NCBI GenBank assembly: GCA_018524725.1
Contig: JAEUWP010000596.1
Location: 1 to 29,425 of the forward strand
DNA: 29,425 bases
Reading direction: 5' to 3'
From: Podaxis mareebaensis
Taxonomy: Eukaryota; Basidiomycota; Agaricomycetes; Agaricales; Agaricaceae
Position 1 is the first letter of the stretch, and each line of letters starts with the position of its first letter. The notes beneath the pieces are model-generated. The model had not been told where the DNA came from and did not search any database. It saw only the letters and a program-made list of their open reading frames with translations. The position numbers and the translations under genes were made by a program. Below are positions 1 to 8,910 of this stretch, piece after piece.

Positions 1-1
1 G

Positions 2-2119
2 GGAAGGCGGTTGGTGGACGACGAAGCGAGAATGCGAAAGAGGCATGGATTGTGGCGGAAGCGAGAGGAGTGTAACAAGAAGGGGCGTTGGTTGGGCTTT
101 GATGAAGAGAGCAATGGTATGAGGATCTTGTACCCTGATACCAATGCCATGTGTGTGGAGAGAAGTGTTGTTTTCAGAGATCTGAATTTCGAGGGGGAGG
201 AAAGATTAACTAACGAGATTCAACAAGAGCAATGAAACATACTCCACAATGTTTTCCCTCCAGCCAACACTTCCTCCCCACCAGCCGAACAAGCACCCGC
301 AGACTCTACCACCCACACCATTGATCGTGCATCCATGATTGATCCCGATCCCATCAATGCTGACCCTCCCTCTCCCAGTGTCGACCCTCCCATTGCGAAT
401 TCTAATTTCCCTGCTGAACACTCATGTCGATCCCGCAATCCAAGTGCCAAGGCACATGACATACTCGAAGGACGTGCCATTACCCTAGCTGAGGAAGAAG
501 AGTGGGAAGAACTATGGACTTTTGTTGTAGAGATGGAGGGAGCTGAGGTGTTGGAGCCGAAGAATTTGCAGGAAGCAATGAAAAGGGTGGATTGGGTCCA
601 CTGGAAGGGTGGGATGGATGAGTAGTACATGACACTAAAAAATGCAGACATGTGGGAACTCACTGATTTGCCTCCTGATGCTAATGTCGTCAGTTGCAGA
701 TGGGTTTTCAAGGCTAAGAAGGATGCACAAGGCATCGTGGTTCATTATAAGGCCTGCTTGGTCGCTCAGGGGTTCTCCCAAGTCCCAGGTGTGGATTATT
801 TCGACACCTATGCACCTGTAGCCAAACTCGCCTCCATACAAACCATCCTTGCACTCACTGCTTCCCGCAATATGGAGATCCATTAGATCGACATCAAGGG
901 GGCCTTTCTAAATGGAAGGCTGACTGATGAAGAAGTAATCTACATGTGGCAACCACCAGGATATGAAGATCCTGACCACCCTGACAAGGTCTGTCATCTC
1001 AGGAAAACTATATATGGACTCAAACAATCAGGACAATGCTGGTACAAATGTCTTTGTGAAATCCTAGTGGATATCTTAGGATTCACACGTTCTGAGAATG
1101 ACCCATGCATTTTCTTCCTCGTTGTCACTCCTGACCTTGCCATTATCACAGTACATGTCGATGATTGCACCCTTATGGCCACAAAGATCACCCTCGTTAC
1201 CTGGGTCAAGAAGCGCATATCGGAGCATGTGGAGATCACGGATCTGGGGGAGTTACACTGGCTGTTGGGCATTGAGGTTAAGAGACTCTGCAAGGAAGGC
1301 AAGTTATCAATGTCTCAACACTCTTATATTGATTCGTCTCTTTGACAATTCGGTTTCGAAGATTTGAAACCTGCCAGTTCCCCCATGGACCCCTCCATCT
1401 GCCTCACCTCTGATCATTCCCCAAAGACCATGGCTGAGATCACTCACATGTCACATGTACCCTATCAAGAGGCTGTCAGTACCCTCATGTATGCAGCCCT
1501 TGGGACTCGTCCAGATATCTCTTACACTGTTCAAGTTCTCTCTCACTTTTCCAAGAACCCTGGGGATGCCCACTGGGAAGCAGTGAAGCGTGTCTTTTGT
1601 TACCTGAAGGGAACGTGTGACCTCTGGTTGACCTATGGCAGTTCTGGAGAAGAGCTGCAGGGGTATACTGACACTGATGGAAACATGGCTGAGGATCATC
1701 GAGCCACCTCTGGCTATGCATTCATCCTAAATGGGGGTGCTGTCTCCTGGAGTGCCAAACACCAGGAACTGGTGACACTCTCGACTACAGAATTGGAGTA
1801 TGTTGGAGCCACCCATGCCGCCAAGGAAGCCTTATGGCTTTGATCTTTCATTACTGAAGTCTTCTCGTCTCAGATCGACACCACAACCCTTTTCTCGGAC
1901 AATCAATCTGCAATTGCCCTCACCCATGATCGCCAATTCCATGCTCGCACCAAACACATAGACATACAGTATCATTTTATTCACTGGGCCATTGAGGAAG
2001 GCAAGCTTCACCTTGTTTACTGCCCCACAGAAGATATGGTTGCAGATGTATTCACCAAAGCTCTCCCCTTGCCCAAGGTCAAGCACTTTGCTCATGAGCT
2101 TGGGCTCTCTGCAATTTGA
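2..2119 (+). pseudogene. Ty1/Copia pol remnant: integrase tail, reverse transcriptase, RNase H
   Basis: This is the 3' two thirds of a Copia polyprotein, which would copy element RNA into DNA in cytoplasmic virus-like particles. One frame runs from the window edge to a TGA at 2117-2119. Seen in order: integrase C-terminal GRWLGFDEESNGMRI (about 83-127); the RT start WELTDLPP then SCRWVFKAKKD (about 653-723); VAQGFSQVPGVDY; DIKGAFLNG (about 890-915); the metal-binding VHVDD motif near 1154; RNase H with TDTDGN, WSAKHQ, STTELEY and DNQSA; and the closing VADVFTKALP. Stops interrupt the frame at 233-235, 623-625, 884-886, 1343-1345 and 1841-1843, with no frameshift. The element cannot make a polyprotein. 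Gag, protease and most of integrase lie outside the window. Identity is certain at family level; I cannot name the element. Confidence 0.93.
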
Positions 2120-2543
2120 GGGGGAGTATTGGAATTGCAAATCCACTCTGAGCACAGACCTACAGCCTGACCCTTCAGATGGTCAATGACATGTAAACCA
2201 CCTCCATTCATGTTCTCCTCTTTTGTCCTTTTGTCCATGCACCTCGCTTAGGAATGTCCTTTGATATAAACTGTTCTTTCAAACACACTTCTTTATTATT
2301 CACTTGTGTCCTTTCATGACCCTTAGAATAGGAAACCTTTATATTCGCCCTCATTAGTTAGACTCCCTCAGTTCTCGCTTGTGTACGACGAGAGGCTGAG
2401 GTGAGTTGATTAAATGTCTTGTGTCTTTTTCCTATTACTCATTATGTGTTAGATGTTGTTCCTATTTCTTACAGGTATATACTAATACATTAGTTCTCGC
2501 TTGTGTACAACAAGAGGCTGAGACATTGTTCCTATTTCTTACA
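2118..2543 (+). mobile_element. Copia polypurine tract and 3' LTR-like region
   Basis: Immediately after the pol stop is a purine run, GAGGGGGAG (2119-2127), the usual plus-strand primer of Copia elements, followed by TATTGGAATTGC, which resembles a Copia LTR start (TGTTGGAA) with the second base changed G to A. The right end is uncertain: two candidate ends, both TTGTTCCTATTTCTTACA, finish at 2473 and 2543 because part of the LTR tail is duplicated. No 5' LTR is in the window, so the boundary and target duplication cannot be confirmed. Confidence 0.6.
2370..2522. repeat. 31-bp direct repeat in the LTR tail
   Basis: Two copies of a 31-bp block (AGTTCTCGCTTGTGTAC...AGAGGCTGAG) lie at 2370-2400 and 2492-2522. 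They differ at two bases, ACGACG against ACAACA, both G-to-A at CpG sites. Each is followed by a copy of TTGTTCCTATTTCTTACA (ending 2473 and 2543), but at different distances, so the second unit looks like a shortened copy of the first. Confidence 0.8.
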
Positions 2544-2559
2544 AGAAGTCATGTGAGAA

Positions 2560-2599
2560 AGTTTATTTAAAAATAGATCAACTATTTTTAAGATAAACT
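2560..2599. repeat. AT-rich perfect hairpin
   Basis: TTAAAAATAG (2567-2576) and CTATTTTTAA (2582-2591) are exact inverted copies around a 5-base loop. The stem extends outwards through AGTTTAT and ATAAACT with one bulged base. The surrounding 2545-2757 is AT-rich, with no coding signal in any frame. Confidence 0.7.
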
Positions 2600-2756
2600 T
2601 AGATAGAAACATATAAACAATTTGGAGTCATAATGATTCACAAAATACAAGCACAAATCAAGAAAAGATAAATGAAACTAAAAGATAAATAAAATCATAA
2701 TTGGAATATATGGCAAATATTCTGAAGTTCATAACACAGCCCCTTTTGTACAGTTA

Positions 2757-3245
2757 ACTATCTATTAACTAATAGTGACCTTCACTATCTATGTTGTAGA
2801 TAGTGTCATCATTGAAGTCAAATTCAAAATCAGCATCATAATTGTCTGAAAGGTAGGAGAGTCTCAAGGAAGCTGATCTAAAAGGAATATTGAGATTGGC
2901 AGATTGACTGGCAGCTTGTTGATTCTCTCCTTGAGTGTGATGATAGGTGGTAGAATGAGAAAATTGTTGGAGTTTTCCAACATGTGGGTCAATGGAGGGA
3001 TTGGTGTACTTCTTAGGAGTTCACCAGGCTAGGCAGTAAGTGGGACCAACAGTAGTGGTAGTCCTTGCAGGGGGTTTGGCATAGAAAGCCTACTTGGATC
3101 TAGACTTGGTATGAGGCTTAGTAGTGGAGTCAGAAAGGAATGATAAGCTAGACTCTCTAGTAGAATGTAAGGTAGTGGAGGAAGCAGTGGGGCAATATCC
3201 CCAGATGACAAGGGTGATCCTGTCATCCTCAAGCTACTCTAGTTT
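2757..3245 (-). pseudogene. Unrecognised minus-strand coding remnant
   Basis: On the minus strand a frame ending in a stop near 2757 reads sensibly for about 85 residues: it starts near TPKKYTNPSIDPHVGK, is rich in Ser/Gln/His, and finishes with an acidic tail (SDNYDADFEFDFNDD then IYNIDSEGHY). Upstream in the same frame, after a TGA and a TAG, it continues with KPHTKSRSK and AFYAKPPARTTTVGPTYCLAW. Both stops could come from CGA and CAG by C-to-T change. The composition suggests a real but dead gene or the C-terminal part of a retroelement protein. I do not recognise it. It may belong with the remnant at 3760-5771, separated from it by the LTR-like repeat at 3454-3710. Confidence 0.4.
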
Positions 3246-3453
3246 TTCCAAGATACTTATAGATAGTAGCCTTCTGTCAACCCTATAATAAGGATTTCAG
3301 GGACAAAACTTGGAAAAGTGACTAGAGACAAAGGTATTGCAATGGATATAGTAGTATGTTTTGTACTGTGTCTGGGGGTGGCCTATTTGACTACATAAGT
3401 AACAGGGTCAGTTTCTGGGTTGTAAATTTGGAAAACTACATGGGGAAGGATAG

Positions 3454-3710
3454 TGTAAACCCAGTGGGTTTACAAGTAGCTATTGACCTTGTGTTCACAC
3501 TAGAGTACTATAAGCCTGATGTATTAGGTATAGTCAGCTGTCCTGGTGACAGCTGACAATAAAGGTTAAAAGGAATGTATGATTGATAGATTGAGTAATC
3601 CATCAAGGCCAATGACAAACAAGAGAATTAAAGGAATTAATTATTTAATGAGTAATATCAGACAAGAAGAATTAAAGGAAACATTATAGTAAGGGCTCAG
3701 CCCTTATACA
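3454..3710. repeat. LTR-like direct repeat, copy A
   Basis: This block is homologous to copy B (5876-6136) in the same orientation. Shared landmarks in order: TGTAA...CACTGGGTTTA-type left edge; GACCTT(G/A)TGTT(C/T)ACACTA; the palindrome GTCAGCTGTC...GACAGCTGAC (3533-3557); TTGAGTAATC(C/T)ATCAAGGC; AAGGGCTCAGCCCTTATA (3691-3708). Read on the minus strand, the last element is TATAAGGGC followed by its inverse, like a TATA box at a transcription start, and the left edge gives a ...TTACA 3' end. This fits an LTR transcribed on the minus strand. The outer boundary beyond 3710 is not clear because similarity fades. Confidence 0.65.
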
Positions 3711-3759
3711 TTCCCTCAAGCTCTTGTCTGTGGGAAGCTTGTTCATCAAAGGTTTGTAA

Positions 3760-5771
3760 CCTTTGGGATATTCAATCAGCTGTACAAGGTATTGGTCAAT
3801 TATTCAATGCAAATGATTGTACATGAGATTATTGTAACTCTGGGCAGATTGTACAATCCCTGGGGTTACAGACTGATCACATGTCTCTCTGACTAGGGAG
3901 TACTGATGAGTCCCTTGATTCAGTGTTGAAAGTCATGAGGTGTTATACACCTCTTGCTCTTCATCTTCATCATCTTCATCTTCTTCTTTCTCTCATACAG
4001 AAGGGAGATTTTGGAAAGGGTGTAGGTTGTATAGTGAGGACAAGCTTTGTCCTTATAAAGGTAGTTGTGGAGGTTGTTGGGGTGGAGAAGCCACCCTAAT
4101 AGTCTTGTGAGAGTCCATAGTTTAAGGCATCTTAAGAGGGCCTCCAAAGAATACATAAATAGCTAATTTTTGCTCCTTGTATTCAGACATGGTTACTTCA
4201 ACAGGTATATGCCCATTGAACCTAACATATTGATTGTCTATCAGAGATGACCCATAATTACAAATGTCTTCATTGTACATTCATTGTAAAGCAACACAGT
4301 CACTCCATTTATTAGCATGAGGGGTTTTGCTTAACTGTAGGAAGTGTGAATAGTGTGCTTGATATTTGGATTGTACCAGTATTCAAGTGAATGCTAATAG
4401 CTGAAGGTTGTTTGGCTTTAATGTTTGATATCAAAGCCACTGGAGATTTTCCATTGGCCATGGGTTTAGCTACTGGTGACAGTGGAATGGTTTGACTTGC
4501 TGTTCCTAGATTAGGGGTTGCAATGTTCATGCAAGGTAGTTGCTACCTTGCATTATTATTTTTAGTGATGGTACACCCATTGGTCCCTTTTGCTTGGGAG
4601 AGGGAACAGGGGGTAGTTGGGGCAACCATTATGAGTTCAGCATAGCAGTCTGACCCTGGTAGTCAGCCTGTATCAGCAGTGAGGGTAGTGGTTGAATTTG
4701 CAATGCCTCAGCAGTTGGGGCATGACATTGGTGGTTCATGAATGTATTGTTTCTAGGAACAGTTTCACTGCCTGTGACAGTAGATTCCTCAATAGTAAAG
4801 GATGCAGCCCTAGAGCTGTACCCTTGTACATGTTATTGTTGTACACTGATGCACTTGTTGTATGCCTAGTCTGTTTTCCCTGGCTGCCAGAGCATATGTA
4901 GATGCACTATAGCTTGGGTAGTATTCAATAGTGCAGTCAATAAGGGAGATGGGAGGCATGGATGTAGTTGAGGGGTTGCTGGCAGTCCATCATCACTGTT
5001 TTGATTGCTTCAACAATGGTATTCATATATGAGGTATTGCTCTGCCCTCTCAATTGCCTTGTCAATCTTTGTGTTGAGGGGATCAAAAGTGATCCCATTG
5101 TTCTTGGAGTTGAGGACATGCTTGAAGTATGGTTGGGTGAGTTGTACTTTATATACATTATGCATAGATATAAGGTCAGTTCATTTGACCTTTGTGGCTT
5201 GGGCCTTCTGGTAGGCCATGCAAAGCTTTGTCAAAGAGCTTTGATATATGTGGTGCAGAATTGATTGGACTGACATCTATTAGTAAGTCAGTTTCCCTGC
5301 ATGACTCCACTATGATTGTCTCAGTATATATCAATATTTGATGTTGGCATTAGGATTTAATAACACCATAATCTGTCAATATGGAATTGACTTGGTCTTC
5401 TAAAGAGACTATGTCATTGAAGGCAGGGGGAGAGAATTCCAGTGTTGATGGTTCAGAATATGAACCATCAGATCATTGGGTAGTGTTTGACAATACAGGG
5501 TATGTTTCAAGGGAATAGCTTGGTTCAAATTCAGGAAAGAGAGGAAGCTCCAGAGGAGCTTTCTTGCCATTGGTGGATGAGTTGTGAGCCAACATGTCCA
5601 CTGGCAGGATTGGGATTGGGATGGGGGATGTTGATTCATTGTATAGTGAGGGGATCAATGGAGGGGAAAGTGTAGATGGAATGTATGCATCTTGTGCACT
5701 TGTATTGAATTGTATTTATATGTCTTCAGACATACTGTAGTGTCCAGGGGGATAGTTCTGTGAAGCCATTT
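3760..5771 (-). pseudogene. Unrecognised minus-strand gene remnant between two LTR-like repeats
   Basis: Reading the minus strand from 5769, an ATG opens a Pro/Ser/Tyr-rich protein (MASQNYPPGHYSMSED, then a stop, then LSPPLIPSLYNESTSP, LELPLFPEFEPSYSLE). Further down, sensible stretches continue in shifting frames, for example FKHVLNSKNNGITFDPLN followed by KIDKAIERAEQYLIYEY around 5000-5110, and SLIDNQYVRFNGHIPVEVTM and EYKEQKLAIYVFFGGPLK around 4150-4250, then a Lys/Glu/Asp-rich tail near 3960-4010. Many stops and frameshifts interrupt it. It lies exactly between copies A and B, so it may be the single protein of a non-autonomous LTR element. No known domain could be assigned; the plus-strand readings in this region look like noise. 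Confidence 0.45.
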
Positions 5772-5875
5772 GAGTGGTTGGTGATGAGAAAATTTTACTT
5801 TTAAGTTTTAAGCACAATGGTTGTGTTTAAGGAGTTCACTTAGTATGTACCCAAGTACAGGGTATTGTAAAAAAG

Positions 5876-6136
5876 TGTAATTCCACTGGGTTTACTAGAG
5901 CCTTGACCTTATGTTTACACTAACATACAATAAACCCAATATATTGGGATATACAAAGTGTAGGTATAAGGTCAGCTGTCCTGACAACAGCTGACAATGA
6001 AGAATATAAGGAGTGGATTGAGTAATCTATCAAGGCTGATGATAAATAAGTGGTTAAGACATTAATCACATAACAAGTGACATTAAGACAAGGAAATTAA
6101 GAAGGATATTATTTTAAGGGCCCAGCCCTTATATTT
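5876..6136. repeat. LTR-like direct repeat, copy B
   Basis: This is the partner of copy A at 3454-3710, about 2.4 kb away. It carries the same ordered landmarks: a TGTAATTCCACTGGGTTTAC left edge, GTCAGCTGTCCTGACAACAG (from 5971), TTGAGTAATCTATCAAGGC, and AAGGGCCCAGCCCTTATA (6117-6134). Many substitutions and small indels separate the copies, so if they are LTRs of one insertion it is old. Beyond 6136 similarity to copy A is weak. Confidence 0.65.
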
Positions 6137-6159
6137 ATCTTCTTGCTATGTGAGAGCTC

Positions 6160-7265
6160 TACCTGCCTTGACAGGATAACTGGCATAATAGCTAAACCTC
6201 TAGAGAGGCTTGTGATCTTACAAGTCATATCCCTCCTGGTGGTAGTCTCTGCAAGATCTCTGACTAGTCTCTAGTCTTTTGTAAATGGATAGGCATTCCT
6301 CTGTGTTATGACCTTTGTATAAACTCAGGTTGCAACTTGAAGCATCAGAGTGGTGCTCAGTTGTTGGATGTATTTTGCCTCCCTATCTCCATTGGTTGTC
6401 CCATACCTCCATATGTTATACCCATGCCAGTATACCTCATTCAGGTTTCAACTGCTTCATATCCCAAGCCAATGTTCAGGATAGCCTCCTTCTATTACTT
6501 GTATGTGTTGGGCATTGTTTCAATCAGGAATCCCAATATAGTCTTGATAATGTCTGGGTGTGCATTCTTCTTAAGCAGGAATATTGCATGCTTGTCATCT
6601 GTCTTTAGACATCATTTTCAAGATGTTAAATTCAATGAGGCAGTCTGCCATGTGCTTGTTGTTCTGCTGGTATGTCTCAATTCTCCATTCTGCATCACTT
6701 TGTTGTCCTTTGTTTCTGAATATCACTTCTACTTCCTTCTAGAAGTTGTCCCATAAAAGTGTGTTATCACTGTATTCCATCTGGTCAAGCTTCATGCTTG
6801 CAAATTGCTCCACAGTTCCTCCTCTCATCTGTGAGAGTACTGCTATGGCCTTTCTGTTGGCCTCATAGATCTTGTTGAACTTCAAGAAAAATGCCATTGA
6901 TCTCTACCAGTTATCAAACTGGCTCCTGTTTCCATCAAAAAACCCTGGGTCTGGAGCCAATGATTTCCCTCCAGTCTACTGAGTTGCTGTTTCTTTAGCC
7001 ATGTTGTCATTGAGTTCTTCTTTATTTGCAAGTTCTTCTGGGTCTGCATCTTACTGTTCTTTGAGTGCTTTATTTTTGCTGTCTTCTGGTGCTGGCCCTT
7101 CTTCATCTGTGAATTCTCCCTGTTCTTCAAGTTCTGATTCAGTGGGCTCCTTATTGTCTGTGTGTTTGCTCACTGTGATGTCTGAAAATTCTGCCACTGA
7201 TGGCTCCCTGGTCTGTCCTAGGCTGTATAGTGCTAGTGTTCCTTCTCAACTATCTTGTTGCCAGA
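6160..7265 (-). pseudogene. Gypsy-type gag remnant with degenerate zinc knuckle
   Basis: Read on the minus strand, this encodes a retrotransposon capsid protein. An acidic leader (TESELEEQGEFTDEEGPAPE, about 7090-7150) precedes an internal Met at 7000-7002, followed by KSLAPDPGFFDGNRSQFDNW, a pattern common to basidiomycete Gypsy gags. Then come MAFFLKFNKIYEANRKAIAV, LSQMRGGTVEQFASMKLDQM, and SDAEWRIETYQQNNKHMADC. After a frameshift near 6605 it continues HAIFLLKKNAHPDIIKTILG and TYGGMGQPMEIG. A further shift leads to CNLSLYKGHNTEEC (about 6295-6336), which has the C-x2-C-x3-GH-x4-C knuckle spacing with the second Cys replaced by Ser. At least eight stops and two frameshifts make it non-functional. 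No protease or pol is visible downstream. Confidence 0.8.
6304..6337 (+). repeat. 34-bp inverted repeat, left arm
   Basis: This arm begins TGTTATGACCTTTGTATAAA and is the inverse of 7430-7463 with a single mismatch. It is preceded by CTCTG at 6299-6303, and the right arm is followed by CTCTG at 7464-7468. That looks like TG...CA termini with a 5-bp target duplication. The same bases also encode part of the gag zinc knuckle on the minus strand, which argues against a simple insertion boundary here. Confidence 0.7.
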
Positions 7266-7429
7266 TATTGCTTCTGCTCATACACTGAGCCTCACCCCTA
7301 GTTGAGCACAGATATCACTCCTAGTTGAGCCTCAATAAATGCCCTTTCTTGGGCCTCCCTGTTGCAAGGTGAGTTGGTGACACTTTATCAAATGTTCTTT
7401 CCCTTTTGCTTATCCTCAAGTCTTTGCCT

Positions 7430-7463
7430 AGTTGCAACCTGAGTTCATACAAAGGTCATAACA
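7430..7463 (-). repeat. 34-bp inverted repeat, right arm
   Basis: Ends ...AAAGGTCATAACA and pairs with 6304-6337 (33 of 34 bases). On the plus strand it could again be read as a knuckle-like CNLSSYKGHNT. It abuts the first recognisable part of the mariner element. Confidence 0.7.
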
Positions 7464-7544
7464 CTCTGGAACTTAATGGCATTGGGTTGTCTTAGGACAG
7501 TATCTCTTTGCATTGGTGTAATGTCTATATTATGCCTGAGTAAC

Positions 7545-8174
7545 AGCAGAGGCACATGCTAGTTAGACCCTGGAGGACTGGAAGAGGGTAATTTGGACAG
7601 ATCAGTCCAAAATTAATTGTTTGAGATCAGATGGGAGAGTTTGAGTGTGGAAAAAGGCAGGAGAGGGGCTGAGTGATAAGTTGGTGGAAGGAACTGTCAA
7701 GTTTGGTAGAGGAAATATCATAATCTGGGGCTGTATACTATGAGAAGGAGTGGAGTTTGCTAGTAGAATTGAAGGGAAGATGGATGCTGACCTCTATGGT
7801 TAGATTTTAAAGGATGAGCTGAAGAGGAGTGTTCAGTGGTATGGGAGAATAAGAGGGAAGTTGTTTTTCAGCAGGACAATGACTCCAAGTATACAAGCAA
7901 GAAAGCCAAGGACTGGCTTTCTAAGTCTGGAATGAAGGTCATGGTGTGGTCCCCACAATTTCCAGACCTTAATCCCATTGAATATCTCTGGACTTACCTC
8001 AAGAAACAGCTAGGAGAGTATAAAACACCTCCTAATAGCATAGGAACCTTATGGGAAAGGGTGAAGGAGCAGTGGAATAATATTGGACCAGAAGTGTGTC
8101 AGAATTTAATAGAAAGCATGCCTAGGAGGGTTCAGGCAGTTTTACAGGCTAAGGGAGGCTATACCAAGTACTAG
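7545..8174 (+). pseudogene. Tc1/mariner transposase remnant
   Basis: This is a DDE-superfamily transposase, which cuts and pastes its element at TA sites in nuclear DNA. From about 7567 the frame reads TLEDWKRVIWTDQSKINCLR (first catalytic Asp in WTD), then VWKKAGEGLSDKLVEGTVKF, GRGNIIIWGC and GKMDADLYG. A frameshift near 7845 moves to the 7836-8174 frame: VVFQQDNDSKYTSKKAKDW (second Asp), FPDLNPIEYLWTYLKKQLGE (third acidic position), and the common C-terminal tail VCQNLIESMPRRVQAVLQAK then GGYTKY. Stops at about 7564, 7633, 7738 and 7801 (most explained by TGG-to-TGA/TAG or CAG-to-TAG changes) plus the frameshift kill it. The N-terminal DNA-binding half is missing, so the copy is 5'-truncated. 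Confidence 0.9.
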
Positions 8175-8203
8175 GATACCAGTTTTGTATATAGACTTCC
8201 AGA

Positions 8204-8223
8204 GGGACAAAAGCATTCCAATG
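8204..8223 (+). repeat. Internal inverted copy of the mariner terminal repeat
   Basis: GGGACAAAAGCATTCCAATG, 30 bp after the transposase stop, is an exact inverse of 8387-8406. The outermost bases of the true terminus (CAGTAT) are absent here. The 163 bp between the arms are AT-rich with no reading frame. Confidence 0.75.
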
Positions 8224-8386
8224 CACTGAAAATATTAATTAATTCATGACCTACCAAAAATGGAATATTACATAATGATATTTTCTGGATGTGTAGATAA
8301 GATATAGGGCTATCTTTATTTAAAATATGAAGTGTGTAGCCTTATTACTTCATGGGCTTTTAAAGGATTTGTTACACAGTTAAAAA

Positions 8387-8414
8387 CATTGGAATGCTTT
8401 TGTCCCATACTGTA
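8387..8414 (-). repeat. Mariner 3' terminal inverted repeat
   Basis: This arm ends ...GCTTTTGTCCCATACTG followed by TA (8413-8414), matching a Tc1/mariner end against its TA target. The matching 5' terminal repeat is not in the window. Confidence 0.7.
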
Positions 8415-8910
8415 CATACTACATGCATACTACCATTCCAAATATTCATAATCTATGGAGATCTATATCATTTGGAGGAAGGTAACACTACAGTAGCATG
8501 CATTGGCCCAGGAACTGCAGAGGTCAAGTGTCCCACTGCATCCTTATTCTCCATGACAAACTATTATTTGTTTGTAAGTATCAAGATTAAGATATGCAAA
8601 GAAATGTAAGTAATGCCACAGTGGGATCAAGTGTCCCACACTCACCAGCAAATAGGAATGTCTCTTTGTCCCAAAGACAAACAGCCAATGGGATTGTAAG
8701 ACAAAACCTAGACACTTTGTAATATTGTAGATGACAGCAAGTAGCTACCATAAACTAGTAGATCTCTAAGATAATGGGAGCAATTCCATCCTCTGGCACC
8801 TGACATCCTTCAATGATTATCTCATAGGCACATATCAGCTTTTAAAGCCTGGGTATATCTACGCCATGACTGGTGAGTATCCATAACGAGGGCACAGAAC
8901 ACAATTATAA
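8415..8910. other. Intergenic spacer, no gene seen
   Basis: AT-rich sequence between the mariner end and the F-box gene stop. The only structure seen is TCAAGTGTCCCAC occurring at about 8523 and 8627. The end nearest 8910 should contain the 3' untranslated region of the F-box gene. Confidence 0.5.

Noticed and set aside
6315..6756. Plus-strand hydrophobic frames of 97 and 139 aa
   Set aside because: They are the complement of the gag remnant; the hydrophobic look comes from antisense of Lys/Glu/Asn-rich codons.
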